A stretch of 64,000 nt of DNA, taken from contig NZ_AP018441.1 in assembly GCF_009937975.1 (NCBI RefSeq), forward strand, positions 3,162,001 to 3,226,000, given 5' to 3'. The notes below the pieces were generated by a model. That model did no database searches and was not told the origin of the DNA. It worked only from the letters and a program-made list of their open reading frames with translations. Both the position numbers and the translations under genes were made by a program. Source of the stretch: Undibacterium sp. YM2. GTDB lineage: Bacteria; Pseudomonadota; Gammaproteobacteria; Burkholderiales; Burkholderiaceae_D. Below, piece after piece: positions 53,201-61,934 of the stretch. Every line of letters begins with the position of its first letter. The stretch's first letter is position 1.

Positions 53201-54571
53201 CGAAGCACCAAGGACATTGTCGCGGTCAACACCGAAAATCTGGCACAGGGGTGTATTGACCCATTGCACCCGTCCCTGGTTATTCAGGAAGACCATGCCA
53301 ACGATGGAGTTTTCCAGGATGGTTTCGCGCTCGGCCAGCATGCGCTTGAGCTCATCTTCCAACTGGCGGCGCTCGACCATGGCACGTTCAGCCATGCGGC
53401 GCGCCAGCTCGGCTTCCTTGAGCTCATTCCTGATATGGAGAGTCTGCACATGGACTCGGGTTGCCAGTCCTTGCGCCTTGGCAAACAGGTCGAGGTAACG
53501 CTTTTGCTCGTTGTAAGCCTCTTTCCACTCCCCCATTTCGGTAAAAATTTCGGACAATTCCTTGATTGCCCGCAAAGGCATGTAGATGTAGCCGTTACCG
53601 CCAACCTCATCCACCGCACGGCGCAAATCACGTATGGCTTCCGGGTAGCGTTTATGGCTGCGGTGCAGGTGACCACTGACCCACCAGCTATAGGGTTTCA
53701 AATGCTTGTCTTCAAAACTGTCCAGCAGGTTCATCGCTGTTTCACTGAGCTTGTCTGCCTCTTCTACCTGGCCACGCATGGCCAGCGTATAAGCAGCTAC
53801 CGAGAGACAGAATGCCCGGCTGGAATTATCCGCATTTTCACCACTCTTGATGCCACCTATATAAGAAGCGATGGCCTGGTAGGCTTCTTCATATTTATCC
53901 AGCGATACTTTGCATAGTGCCAGCATGGTGGATACAAAAGGTGCCAGCCAGCGCTCACTGGAATTGACGGCAATATCTCTTGCCTCCTGCAGCAAAACTT
54001 CAGCATCTTCGGCATTGCCGCTGACGTAAAAAATTTCACCGAGGTTGGCCGTCACTTGTGCGACACGGTTAGGTATCTGCAAGGCCCGCGCATCATTCAA
54101 TGCAGTATAGAAATGGCGTATGGCTTCTTCGGTATAGCCCAGCTCCTGGGACAGGATGCCCAGGGTGTTATAGACCACCACAGAAATCCGGCTCACCTTC
54201 ATGCGCAAGGCTGGCACGATGCGTGAATGACATAAGGCATAAGCATCCTGCACTTGCCCCCGGCGACGCCATACCGCAACCGTACCAAATAATGCAAATG
54301 CCATGCCCTCATGTTCATCGACTGATTCAAACAGGGTGGCGGCACGCTCAAAGACTGGCGCAGCCTGCTCCATGTGATCATCAAAATAATCAGCAAAGGC
54401 GTCTATCAGGTCTGCCGCTATCATGGCGGCCGGATTGGATTTACCTGACTCTTGCTGGCGCATGGCAGTCGCCATCTTGCGTCCATCCGCCGGATTGTCG
54501 CGCATCAGGTCCAGTGCATCGAGGCAGAGCTCGCGCCAGTGGATTTCTGCTAGAGAACTATCTTTACTCAT
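50279..54571 (-). CDS. Hybrid sensor histidine kinase: TPR, two PAS, HisKA/HATPase, two REC, HPt
   Basis: This 1,430-residue soluble kinase has TPR-like repeats in residues 1-400 (no membrane helix), a coiled coil, PAS 1 (about 425-540) and PAS 2 (about 545-665), and the kinase core with His704 in 'MSHEIRTPMNAI'. ATP-site motifs include 'DTGIGM' and 'FGGTGLGLSIS'. Two receiver domains follow with phospho-acceptor Asp993 ('FTDLRMPEMDG') and Asp1135 ('FMDVQMPEMDG'), then an HPt domain with His1281 ('LAHTLKGVAG'). The chain has every step of a four-step phosphorelay in one protein. The HD-GYP regulator downstream is the likely last receiver. The TPR part suggests a peptide or protein signal from inside the cell (inference). 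Confidence 0.94.
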   Translation of the reverse strand: MSKDSSLAEIHWRELCLDALDLMRDNPADGRKMATAMRQQESGKSNPAAMIAADLIDAFADYFDDHMEQAAPVFERAATLFESVDEHEGMAFALFGTVAVWRRRGQVQDAYALCHSRIVPALRMKVSRISVVVYNTLGILSQELGYTEEAIRHFYTALNDARALQIPNRVAQVTANLGEIFYVSGNAEDAEVLLQEARDIAVNSSERWLAPFVSTMLALCKVSLDKYEEAYQAIASYIGGIKSGENADNSSRAFCLSVAAYTLAMRGQVEEADKLSETAMNLLDSFEDKHLKPYSWWVSGHLHRSHKRYPEAIRDLRRAVDEVGGNGYIYMPLRAIKELSEIFTEMGEWKEAYNEQKRYLDLFAKAQGLATRVHVQTLHIRNELKEAELARRMAERAMVERRQLEDELKRMLAERETILENSIVGMVFLNNQGRVQWVNTPLCQIFGVDRDNVLGASLEPFYASREAYLESGAQVNASVLKGEAYETELKMRRSDGTLFWVHFSGRAVDKTNLTHGTVWVVMDISARRQLEEDLSKSEQHYRQLINNVTEGILVVQDGRIVFANPRVQSLTGYKADELAQMSFITAIYPDDRPMVIDHHTRRLRGEDVEQYYHFRIENNQSRSIIWVELSAVMIDWEGRPATLSFVSDITQRKLLESQLKESMAEQIRLQTLQMQNELKEAEMARRHAEETTEAKSMFLANMSHEIRTPMNAIIGMAHLALRTELNSKQKDYVEKIHKAGISLLGIINDILDFSKIEAGKLNIEQVDFNLDDVLNNISAVTTDKADEKGLEFLFRAPPDIPRYLNGDPLRLGQVLINLINNAIKFTEKGEIYVTCQTLEVAGGKVKLKFEVRDTGIGMSEEQSDKLFRPFSQADESTTRKFGGTGLGLSISKGMVELMGGEIALSSEEGRGTCVYFTGWFGIAQPVVQRQVIPGAINGMRLLIVDDNPAAAEILQEILSELPVDIDVVNSGAAALQAVRESSLSYPYGVIFTDLRMPEMDGLELITYLKRDGSLQPTPLMVLVSAHGREEVSYREDIALPDGFLTKPVNASTLVDCLVELFSSTNYAIPVSHGVLVPKYADLRVLLVEDNEINQQIARELMEAAGVAVDIAGNGKIAIDMVRRADPGFYGVVFMDVQMPEMDGHEATRLIRADARFDDLPIVAMTAHAMVEERELCFASGMNAHLAKPINPKELYHAISHWCPEHVTGSNFDNVQMPIQDISNSLLIDGIDVEEGLSRTLGNRSFYMELLSRFCDDQRHVVEHIRKALEAGDNLLAERLAHTLKGVAGLIGAKTIQPYASELELKLHDNASLAELAPVLDECAQTMLATINAIDQVLALEKSSGKADAKVAELVPVDHELMQNLLVKCCNLLRDYDGEAVDLLLESGEMIANAFGVDVQKQIMRAVRQFDYDVALNLLSNSAKNLGYEIL

Positions 54572-55079
54572 TCTACTCAGCTCTTCAGAAAGAAATGATG
54601 CAATGAAAAATCAAATTGAATCTTGGCATTCCGCCCTTGGCTTGCCACACGGCCCAAGAAACAGATACATGTGTTTTTGCCAGCAGCTTTAACACTGCAA
54701 TATTAATGCGAGTGACCTGTCTATGGATGAACATCACCAGAAACTGTGTCATTTAACGGAATAAACAGGCAAATCAAACGATTTCAGGCTCCGGGAAAAC
54801 AAAGGAAACAGCGAATTCTTGAAAAATAACTTAAATTTCAACATTTCCACAAGAAATCATTGTATATAAATCAATAATTTAACATTAATTCACACCAACA
54901 AGTTGCGCAAGTCTTTTGCTCAGCCAAAAATTTTTAAAACTGGTTTATGATGCATTGCAACAGTCCGCAACAGTTTGATTAAGTGTTTTTTCTAAGCTTG
55001 TTTCGCCCTGTCTCATTTGGCCATGACTATCCCGTTTTTGACCAGGTGAATGCGTGGCCCCCTATTTGAAAGATTCACT
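54572..55079 (+). other. Intergenic region upstream of phaZ
   Basis: About 500 bases without a gene separate two divergent genes. It is AT-rich in the middle. A -10-like TATGAT (54946-54951) and an 8-base direct repeat GCAACAGT at 54957-54964 and 54967-54974 lie close to the expected phaZ start. Confidence 0.55.
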
Positions 55080-56315
55080 ATGCTTTATCAATTTCATGAG
55101 CTCAATCGCGCCTTTTTGAATCCCCTGACTCAATGGGCAGAAGCATCTTCAAAACTGTTCACCAATCCAGTTTCACCCCTGGCGCACACGCCATATTCGC
55201 AACGCATTGCTGCAGGCTATGAACTGCTGTTCCGCCTGGGCAAAGATTACGAAAAACCGGAATTCGGCATTACTGCGACCACCATAGACAAGCAAGAAGT
55301 AGAAATCGCACAAAGCACGGCTGTCATCAAGCCCTTCTGCAAATTGTTGCATTTCAAAAAAGTCTTGAGTGACAAGGAACTGGCAAAACTGAACCAGCCC
55401 AAGGTTTTGCTGGTTGCCCCCCTGTCTGGTCACCATGCAACCTTGCTGCGCGATACCGTGCGCGGTTTGTTGCCCAAGCATGATGTGTATATCACCGACT
55501 GGACAGATGCCCGCATGGTGCCCTTGTCTGCTGGTCCCTTCCATCTGCACGACTACATTTATTACATCCAGGATTTCATCCATTTCCTGGGGGCAGGCAC
55601 ACATGTGATTTCCGTGTGTCAGCCAACTGTGCCGGTACTGGCAGCGATTTCCCTGATGGCGACGGCCAAAGATCCTCTGCTGCCCAAGACCATGACACTC
55701 ATGGGTGGCCCTATAGATCCACGCAAATCGCCAACACAAGTCAACAACCTGGCGACGGAAAAGAAATTCTCCTGGTTTGAAAACACGGTGATCTACAGCG
55801 TACCTGCGAATTATCCAGGCTATGGCCGCAAGGTCTATCCAGGCTTCTTGCAGCACACCGGCTTTGTTGCCATGAACCCTGACCGCCATGCGCAAAGCCA
55901 CTGGGACTTTTACCAGCACCTGATACAGGGTGATGATGAGTCCGCAGAACAGCATCGCAAGTTCTATGATGAATACAATGCGGTACTGGACATGCCGGCT
56001 GAGTACTACCTCGAAACCATCAAGTCCGTGTTCCAGGAATTCCGCCTTCCAACCGGCACCTGGGAAGTTGAAGGCAAACTGGTCAGGCCGCAAGATATCA
56101 AAAATGTAGCCCTGTTCACGGTAGAAGGTGAACTCGATGACATCTCTGGCCCTGGCCAGACCCAGGCTGCACATGACCTGTGCAGCGGCATCCCTGCCAA
56201 TATGAAGCAGGATTATGTGGCACCGGGTGCGGGCCATTATGGCATTTTCTCTGGCCGTCGCTGGCGCGATATCATTTGCCCGAAAATCGGCGAGTTCATC
56301 AAGCAACACTCCTGA
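55080..56315 (+). CDS. phaZ: Intracellular poly(3-hydroxybutyrate) depolymerase
   Basis: The 411-residue enzyme degrades PHB granules. It follows the Cupriavidus PhaZ1 pattern from 'MLYQFHELNRAFLNPL' onward, with the nucleophile elbow 'SVCQPTVPVL' in which Cys replaces the usual Ser, 'GGPIDPRKSPT', 'VYPGFLQHTGFVAMNPDRH', and the C-terminal 'GAGHYGIFSGRRWRD' with the catalytic His. The frame begins at ATG 55050, but ATG 55080 is the conserved family start. Its presence implies the cell stores PHB. A terminator follows. Confidence 0.95.
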   Translation: MLYQFHELNRAFLNPLTQWAEASSKLFTNPVSPLAHTPYSQRIAAGYELLFRLGKDYEKPEFGITATTIDKQEVEIAQSTAVIKPFCKLLHFKKVLSDKELAKLNQPKVLLVAPLSGHHATLLRDTVRGLLPKHDVYITDWTDARMVPLSAGPFHLHDYIYYIQDFIHFLGAGTHVISVCQPTVPVLAAISLMATAKDPLLPKTMTLMGGPIDPRKSPTQVNNLATEKKFSWFENTVIYSVPANYPGYGRKVYPGFLQHTGFVAMNPDRHAQSHWDFYQHLIQGDDESAEQHRKFYDEYNAVLDMPAEYYLETIKSVFQEFRLPTGTWEVEGKLVRPQDIKNVALFTVEGELDDISGPGQTQAAHDLCSGIPANMKQDYVAPGAGHYGIFSGRRWRDIICPKIGEFIKQHS

Positions 56316-56341
56316 TCAATACAGATCAAATCAGTGCAAAC

Positions 56342-56376
56342 AAAAGCCACGACGCCCAAGGCCTCGTGGCTTTTTT
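56342..56376 (+). terminator. Terminator after phaZ
   Basis: AAAAGCCACGA and TCGTGGCTTTT form a stem with a loop of about 11 bases, followed by T6. Placed 27 bases after the stop. Confidence 0.9.
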
Positions 56377-56428
56377 GTTTGTGGCTGTTGATGTTTAGGG
56401 GGATAATCACGGCTCTCCATTGTCTTTT

Positions 56429-57133
56429 ATGATCACCGTGTCACAATCTCTAGCAGATCAGCTTGAAAACGCCTTGCCGCAAACCCAGTGCACCAAGTGC
56501 GGCTACCCCGCTTGCCGCCCCTATGCTGAAGCCATGGCCAATGGCGCAGCCAGCTACAATCAATGCCCACCAGGTGGTCAGGAAGGTGTAGTGCGGCTTG
56601 CCAGCATACTCGGCAAACCGGTTATTCCACTGGATATCAGTCACGGACTTGAACGCGAAAGACCGGTGGCCAAGATAGAAGAAGCCTATTGCATAGGCTG
56701 CACCCTGTGCATACAAGCCTGCCCGGTCGATGCCATTATCGGCGCCCCGAAGCAAATGCACAGCATCATCAGCGAACTGTGCACCGGCTGTGACCTCTGC
56801 GTTGCCCCCTGCCCTGTCGATTGCATTAGCATGTTGCCCGTCACAACAGGACACACTGGCTGGGACGCCTGGAGCCAGAGTCAAGCAGACAAATCACGCC
56901 AACTCTATGCTTTGCGCAATCAGCGTCTGATACGCGAAAAACAGGAGAACGATGAGCGCCTTGCAGCCAAGGCGGCGGCCAAACTCGTCGCACTCGAAGC
57001 AGAGCCAGCACTCAGCGCAGAAGAAATCGCCAGCAAAGAGCGCAAGAAAGCCATCATTGCGGCCGCCATAGAAAGAGCGCGCATCAAAAAACTGCAAACA
57101 CAAGAAGACTCAGCAAAAGGTGACAAGCAATGA
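56429..57133 (+). CDS. rsxB: Electron transport complex subunit RsxB (RnfB-type)
   Basis: The 234-residue iron-sulfur protein has the Fe-S domain 'CTKCGYPACRPYAEAM' and two [4Fe-4S] motifs 'CIGCTLCIQACPVDAI' and 'CTGCDLCVAPCPVDCI'. It lacks the N-terminal membrane helix of the enterobacterial form, as is common in betaproteobacteria. No other rnf genes follow; only nth overlaps. Start: the frame begins at TTG 56420; ATG 56429 is preferred. The 4-base overlap with nth shows co-transcription. Confidence 0.92.
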   Translation: MITVSQSLADQLENALPQTQCTKCGYPACRPYAEAMANGAASYNQCPPGGQEGVVRLASILGKPVIPLDISHGLERERPVAKIEEAYCIGCTLCIQACPVDAIIGAPKQMHSIISELCTGCDLCVAPCPVDCISMLPVTTGHTGWDAWSQSQADKSRQLYALRNQRLIREKQENDERLAAKAAAKLVALEAEPALSAEEIASKERKKAIIAAAIERARIKKLQTQEDSAKGDKQ

Positions 57134-57777
57134 ATGCAGCAAAACGTCAGGCCATTTTTGAACGCTTGCGACAACAAAATCCACATCCGACTACAGAACT
57201 CGAATACACCACGCCATTCGAATTACTGATAGCAGTGCTGCTATCGGCACAGGCCACGGATGTGTCTGTCAATAAAGCCACCCGCCTGCTTTATCCAATA
57301 GCAAACACACCCAAGAAAATCCATGCCCTGGGTGTTGATGGTCTGATCCCCTACATACAAACCATTGGTCTGTTCCGCACCAAGGCAAAAAATGTGATCG
57401 AAACTTGCCGCATCCTCATGGCTGAACATGGTGGTGAAGTACCACGCCAGCGCGAAGCACTGGAAGCATTACCCGGCGTAGGCAGAAAAACTGCCAATGT
57501 CGTCATGAATACGGCCTTTGGTGAACCCACTATCGCGGTGGATACGCATATCTTCCGGGTATCGAACCGCACCGGTATTGCACCTGGCAAGAATGTTGAT
57601 ATCGTAGAACAGAAGCTAATGAAATTCGTACCCGCAGAATTCAAGCAAGATGCGCATCACTGGCTGATATTGCATGGCCGTTACACCTGCATAGCCAGAA
57701 AACCCAAGTGCTGGAACTGCATGATTGCAGACTTGTGTGAATTCAAGCAAAAAACGCCCTTGCCGGATTCAGTTTAA
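57130..57777 (+). CDS. nth: Endonuclease III
   Basis: The 215-residue DNA glycosylase removes oxidised pyrimidines. The helix-hairpin-helix 'LEALPGVGRKTANVVMN' with catalytic Lys, the catalytic Asp in 'VDTHIFRVSNRTG', and the C-terminal [4Fe-4S] cysteines 'CIARKPKCWNCMIADLC' are all present. Its first codon overlaps rsxB by four bases (ATGA). The rsxB-nth order is conserved in many proteobacteria, including E. coli. Confidence 0.97.
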   Translation: MNAAKRQAIFERLRQQNPHPTTELEYTTPFELLIAVLLSAQATDVSVNKATRLLYPIANTPKKIHALGVDGLIPYIQTIGLFRTKAKNVIETCRILMAEHGGEVPRQREALEALPGVGRKTANVVMNTAFGEPTIAVDTHIFRVSNRTGIAPGKNVDIVEQKLMKFVPAEFKQDAHHWLILHGRYTCIARKPKCWNCMIADLCEFKQKTPLPDSV

Positions 57778-57795
57778 AAAACACACCCACAAAAA

Positions 57796-57828
57796 CAAAA
57801 GCCTGCAGTTGCAGGCTTTTGTTTTTTT
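57796..57828 (+). terminator. Terminator after nth
   Basis: CAAAAGCCTGC and GCAGGCTTTTG form the stem, followed by seven T. It also lies opposite the end of the nitroreductase gene. Confidence 0.9.
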
Positions 57829-57845
57829 ACAGAGCATCAAGAGAT

Positions 57846-58427
57846 TCAGACTATCTTGCACGCCTCGTCAAAACTCAGGCGCGGGGAACGTGGAAACAAC
57901 TGCTGCGCATCACCATAACCGAGATTGCAGATAAAATTGACTTTAACCGTAGTACCTGCAAAAAAGGCGGCATTGAGCTTGTCAGCATCAAAACCCGACA
58001 TAGGACCGCAATCCAGGCCCACAGCGCGTGCGGCGAGCATGAAGTAAGCCCCTTGCAGCGATGAGTTACGGAAAGCCGTTGCATCGATGTTAGCCTGGTT
58101 ACCAACGAACCATGAACGGGCATCTGCATGCGGGAATAATTGCGGCAGTTTTTCAAAAAACTCCATGTCCGTGCCTATGATGGCCGTCACTGGTGCCGCT
58201 TTGGTTTTTTCAAAATTACCCTGGGAAACACAGCCCAGTAATTTTTGTTTTTCAGCATCCGACCTGACAAATACGATACGAGCTGGCGAACAATTGGCAG
58301 AAGTGGAACCCCACTTCATCAGATCATATATTTCTTGCAATTGCGCATCGGTCACCGGCTTGTCCAGCCAGGCATTATGAGTACGTGCATTGGTAAACAG
58401 GGTGTCGAGAGCTTCTTTGGATAACAT
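57846..58427 (-). CDS. Nitroreductase-family protein (RutE/HadB-like)
   Basis: The 193-residue FMN-dependent protein belongs to the nitroreductase fold; '[16 protein letters not shown]' and '[16 protein letters not shown]' fit the RutE/HadB malonic-semialdehyde-reductase group. No rut operon is present, so the true substrate is uncertain. The frame extends to 58472, but ATG at 58427 with AAAGGACG upstream gives the family length. Convergent with nth. Confidence 0.9.
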   Translation of the reverse strand: MLSKEALDTLFTNARTHNAWLDKPVTDAQLQEIYDLMKWGSTSANCSPARIVFVRSDAEKQKLLGCVSQGNFEKTKAAPVTAIIGTDMEFFEKLPQLFPHADARSWFVGNQANIDATAFRNSSLQGAYFMLAARAVGLDCGPMSGFDADKLNAAFFAGTTVKVNFICNLGYGDAQQLFPRSPRLSFDEACKIV

Positions 58428-58536
58428 GGGCGTCCTTTCAAATAATCGGAGGATAATAACCCAAGTCGCCAAAAGCTTCAGCGCAGTAAAATAAAATACC
58501 TTTTACAATAGGCGCACTTTTTCATTTGGACCAGCC

Positions 58537-58965
58537 ATGTTCACCCCTAGCCAGCACGACGTACGCCGTTTTTTTTGTGAAACCTTCAGAAAAACCCGCG
58601 AAAACCTGATACTGACACCAATAGAAATCATTGCCTCTGACTGGATCAGGCAGCATCCCGAGTACGACAATGAGCTTGCAGATATAGAACAAGCCCTTGA
58701 AGCCAATTACAGCGTGGATCAGGGCCAGACCAATCCATTTCTGCACTTGTCCATGCATTTATCGATAGCCGAGCAAATCTCGGTTGATCAGCCACCTGGC
58801 ATTAAACAGGCGTTTCAGATCCTGACCAGAAAACATCAGTCTGAACATGAAGCACACCATGAAATCATGGAGTGCCTGGGGGAAATGATATGGAATTCAC
58901 AAAGGACAGGCTTGCCACCAGATGGCCAGGCGTACATAGAATCACTGAAGATGCGTTGCAGTTAA
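58537..58965 (+). CDS. DUF1841 family protein
   Basis: The 142-residue cytoplasmic protein has 'MFTPSQHDVRRFFCETF', 'IIASDWIRQHPEYDNEL' and 'NPFLHLSMHLSIAEQISVDQP' (in segments), then 'HHEIMECLGEMIWNSQRTGL'. This is the DUF1841 family, found mainly in beta- and gammaproteobacteria. The function is unknown. A terminator follows 106 bases after the stop. Confidence 0.87.
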   Translation: MFTPSQHDVRRFFCETFRKTRENLILTPIEIIASDWIRQHPEYDNELADIEQALEANYSVDQGQTNPFLHLSMHLSIAEQISVDQPPGIKQAFQILTRKHQSEHEAHHEIMECLGEMIWNSQRTGLPPDGQAYIESLKMRCS

Positions 58966-59070
58966 GCTGTTTACCTACTGTACGCAAATACATTTACGGT
59001 TAATCGAGCGCACACCCTAAGCCGCCCACCGCGCCGCTCATAGGCATTTTAGATTCTGTCGGCACAAAGC

Positions 59071-59100
59071 AAAAAAGCGAGGCTCAGCCTCGCTTTTTTT
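59071..59100. terminator. Terminator between the DUF1841 gene and bamC
   Basis: GCGAGGC and GCCTCGC form the stem with a short loop, flanked by six A and seven T. It can serve both convergent transcripts. Confidence 0.92.
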
Positions 59101-59113
59101 ACGTAACCAACGA

Positions 59114-60277
59114 TTATTTCAGTTGATCGTTCAAGAGTTGCAGGATCTTGTCTGCCACTGGTGAAGATTCAACCTTGCCATCGCTGCCATGTACGGATAC
59201 CTGGCTGGTTTCACCAGTCGTCGTGTTCTTGACCAGGATGCGGTATTTCTGTGCATTCTTGGCAGCATCGCTGGATGAACCAAACGAGAACAGACGGGAG
59301 AAGAAGCCTTCGCTGGCACCTTTGGTCTTGGCATCGATGTCCTGATCAACATAACGGACAAAGTACAAGCCCTGGGAGCGGTCACGGTCTTCCACTGTGA
59401 AACCTATGCGGTCCAGCGCCAGACCTACCCTGCGCCATGAGCGGTCAAATGCCTCATCCACTTCAACAAAAGTTTTGCCATCGACTTTCAGCAATTGCGA
59501 ATGCGGCTTGCCTGTTGCAGCAGGTGATGCCACAGCAGTTTTGGCTTTTTCACCATCAGAACCCAGACGTACCATCAGGCGTGACAGGAACTCGGCTTCG
59601 AGGCCGGGATCAGCAGCACGAGGTGTCCATACCGTACCATCTTTTTGCGCGCCAACCAGCACCTCTTGTGCACCACGATGGCTGATATAAATCTCTACTT
59701 CACCATTGGCACTACGCTCAATGCGGGTACGGAATTTATCACGTTCACCCGTGGAGTACAGGGAATCAAGCACCTTGCCCAAGGTATTACGAATAATGTC
59801 CTGAGGGATTTTGGCACGGTTCTCTGCCCAATCGGTTTCCATGACGCCTGCTTCCTGGTTTTCGACATTGATCAGGAAGCCCAATTCTTGCCAAAAGTCT
59901 TTCAATTGTGGCCACAGGGCTTCAGGAGTGTCTTTAACAACCAGCCAGCGGGCATTCCCATTGCGTTCTATACGCATGTTCTGCACTTGCTTGACCGCAA
60001 CTACGCCAGAGTTAGTGGCGACTTTGTTTCCTTTTTCCAGGTTATAGCTGGATGCTGTAGCACTGCTTTTGTTTGCTTCAGGAATGGAAAAACGACTATC
60101 GCGTCGAATTTGCGTCAAATCTGGTGGCACCTCCAGGGATGCAGTCGTTGCCTTACTGGCACTTCTATAGTCGATCTTGTTAGGTTCGAGGATATTGCCG
60201 ATCGAACTACAGCCAGTCAAACCTGCCAGCGCCAGCGCGCCTATGATGCCGTTTTTAGCAACAAAGCTTTTTGCCAT
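59114..60277 (-). CDS. bamC: Outer-membrane protein assembly factor BamC
   Basis: The 387-residue lipoprotein (lipid-anchored Cys23 in 'LTGCSS') is a part of the BAM complex that inserts outer-membrane proteins. It has an unstructured stretch with 'DYRSASKATTASLEVPPDLTQ' (here split) that contacts BamD, and two helix-grip domains (about 105-240 and 270-385). It is next to dapA, as in E. coli, 84 bases downstream. A terminator follows its stop. Confidence 0.94.
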   Translation of the reverse strand: MAKSFVAKNGIIGALALAGLTGCSSIGNILEPNKIDYRSASKATTASLEVPPDLTQIRRDSRFSIPEANKSSATASSYNLEKGNKVATNSGVVAVKQVQNMRIERNGNARWLVVKDTPEALWPQLKDFWQELGFLINVENQEAGVMETDWAENRAKIPQDIIRNTLGKVLDSLYSTGERDKFRTRIERSANGEVEIYISHRGAQEVLVGAQKDGTVWTPRAADPGLEAEFLSRLMVRLGSDGEKAKTAVASPAATGKPHSQLLKVDGKTFVEVDEAFDRSWRRVGLALDRIGFTVEDRDRSQGLYFVRYVDQDIDAKTKGASEGFFSRLFSFGSSSDAAKNAQKYRILVKNTTTGETSQVSVHGSDGKVESSPVADKILQLLNDQLK

Positions 60278-60361
60278 GTGAAAGTCCCTACGTATTAGTA
60301 TCGAGTATCAATTAAAACTGCGTGAAGCAAACGTGCAAGTTTCCAAGCCGTTCAGGGGGAG

Positions 60362-61246
60362 TCATTGTAATACACCCGCCTCACGCATTGCTGCGCGAAC
60401 GGTTTCATGATATTGCTCAGCCATCGTTACCAAAGGCAAACGAATACCAGTTGGTATCAAACCCATTTCTACCATCGCCCATTTGACAGGCAAAGGATTG
60501 GGTTCAATAAACAATTTATTATGCAAAGGAATCATGCGGTTATTGATGGCAACGGCTTCCTTCACGTCGCCACGCATGGCTGCCGCGCACAATTCATGCA
60601 TGGCTTTGGGAGCAACGTTGGCAGTCACCGAGATATTACCCTTGCCACCGTACAACATCAGCGCTACTGCCGTAGCATCATCACCTGAATATACAGCGAA
60701 AGTAGCTGGTGCCAGACGTATCAGGTCTGTACCTCTGGCGATATTACCTGTTGCATCCTTGACACCGATAATGCCAGGTACTTGTGCCAGACGCAGTATA
60801 GTCTCATTCGACATGTCTGCGACAGTACGGCCAGGTACGTTGTACAAGATAATAGGAATATCAACAGATTCAGCAATCTTTTTGAAATGCTGGTACATGC
60901 CTTCCTGGGTAGGACGGTTGTAATAAGGCACAACTTGCAAAGAAGCATCAGCGCCAGCCTGTTTGGCGAATTTGGTGAGGTTGATTGCTTCTTCTGTTGA
61001 GTTACCGCCAGAACCGGCAATGATAGGGATGCGCTTGTTCGCATGCTCAACCGCCACACGTATCAATTCACAATGTTCCTCGACAGAAACAGTGGGAGAC
61101 TCGCCTGTCGTACCAACGATGACGATGCCGTCTGTGCCTTCGGCAATATGCCAGTCTATCAATTTGCGCAAACAAGGCAAATCAAGACTGCCATCTGCAT
61201 GCATGGGGGTTACGATCGCAACCAGACTACCCTGAATCTTTGTCAT
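60362..61246 (-). CDS. dapA: 4-hydroxy-tetrahydrodipicolinate synthase
   Basis: DapA condenses pyruvate with aspartate semialdehyde, the first step of lysine and diaminopimelate synthesis. The Schiff-base lysine is Lys163 ('GVKDATGN'), with Tyr135 ('LYNVPGR') and Thr46-Thr47 ('VGTTGES') in the catalytic site. Length (294) is normal. It is upstream of bamC in the classic pair. Confidence 0.97.
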   Translation of the reverse strand: MTKIQGSLVAIVTPMHADGSLDLPCLRKLIDWHIAEGTDGIVIVGTTGESPTVSVEEHCELIRVAVEHANKRIPIIAGSGGNSTEEAINLTKFAKQAGADASLQVVPYYNRPTQEGMYQHFKKIAESVDIPIILYNVPGRTVADMSNETILRLAQVPGIIGVKDATGNIARGTDLIRLAPATFAVYSGDDATAVALMLYGGKGNISVTANVAPKAMHELCAAAMRGDVKEAVAINNRMIPLHNKLFIEPNPLPVKWAMVEMGLIPTGIRLPLVTMAEQYHETVRAAMREAGVLQ

Positions 61247-61345
61247 GTTAATGCAAGAAAAAAGTAAAACCCTGATTGTAGCGGATACGCTGCTAAACGG
61301 GGCGCAAATAGCTGGAATAAGCCTCTAAACTTGTGAGCATTTGCT

Positions 61346-61903
61346 TCAAAGCTTATCCAAAACACTGATTTTTCCAGCTTTCCTGGCACAAATACGCTGC
61401 ACGATGGCTGGCTTAGGCTGCTCGACATAGCCTTCTTCGTAAGCGATGATAGACATAGTCACTGAGGGATTAGACTGCATTTGCGTCAGAAGTTCGCCTG
61501 GACGTAACAAAAATGCAGGATTAGAGGGTTTACCAAAATTCTCATTACCGGCAGCAAAGGTTTCATAAATCAGCAAACCACCGGGCTTGAGGCTGGCAAG
61601 CAAATGCGGGAACAAGGGGCGATGCAGATAATTGCAGACGACAATAGCGGCAAAACTCTGTTCGGCAAAAGGCCAGTCATAGCCACCCTCGCCGGCCTCA
61701 AGATCATGCGCTTTAGTCGCTACACCTGCGGCTTGCATGCCAGCAAGGCTTGCAACATCCCTGTCCAAAGCCAACAAAGGTAACCCAAGGCCGTGCAGAT
61801 AGAAACTGTTTCTCCCAGTACCACAGGCCAAATCAAGTATTTGCCCGGTATCTGCATTAAGCAAATGAAGGTAGCGTTGCAACCAGCTTGAAGGCAGGCT
61901 CAA
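61346..61903 (-). CDS. Class I SAM-dependent methyltransferase
   Basis: The 185-residue methyltransferase has motif I 'ILDLACGTGRNSFYL', acidic motif II 'LLALDRDV', and 'IVVCNYLHRPLFPHLLASLKPGGLLIYETF' in segments for motifs IV-V. The substrate is unknown. The frame begins at a TTG at 61924 and has no good ATG. TTG at 61903 is preferred because GGAG ends seven bases before it and the following 'SLPSSWLQRYLHLL' matches the family start. It lies 31 bases after the M50 gene and is likely co-transcribed. Confidence 0.82.
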   Translation of the reverse strand: MSLPSSWLQRYLHLLNADTGQILDLACGTGRNSFYLHGLGLPLLALDRDVASLAGMQAAGVATKAHDLEAGEGGYDWPFAEQSFAAIVVCNYLHRPLFPHLLASLKPGGLLIYETFAAGNENFGKPSNPAFLLRPGELLTQMQSNPSVTMSIIAYEEGYVEQPKPAIVQRICARKAGKISVLDKL

Positions 61904-61934
61904 AAGAAGAACTCCAGAGTGCAAAATGCCAGCA

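Noticed and set aside
55173-56309. A 378-codon open frame on the minus strand opposite phaZ
   Set aside because: It lies fully inside a clear PhaZ gene and shows no family features; it is a shadow of that coding sequence.
59645-60298. A 217-codon plus-strand frame opposite bamC
   Set aside because: It lies within the bamC coding sequence and shows no recognisable motif.
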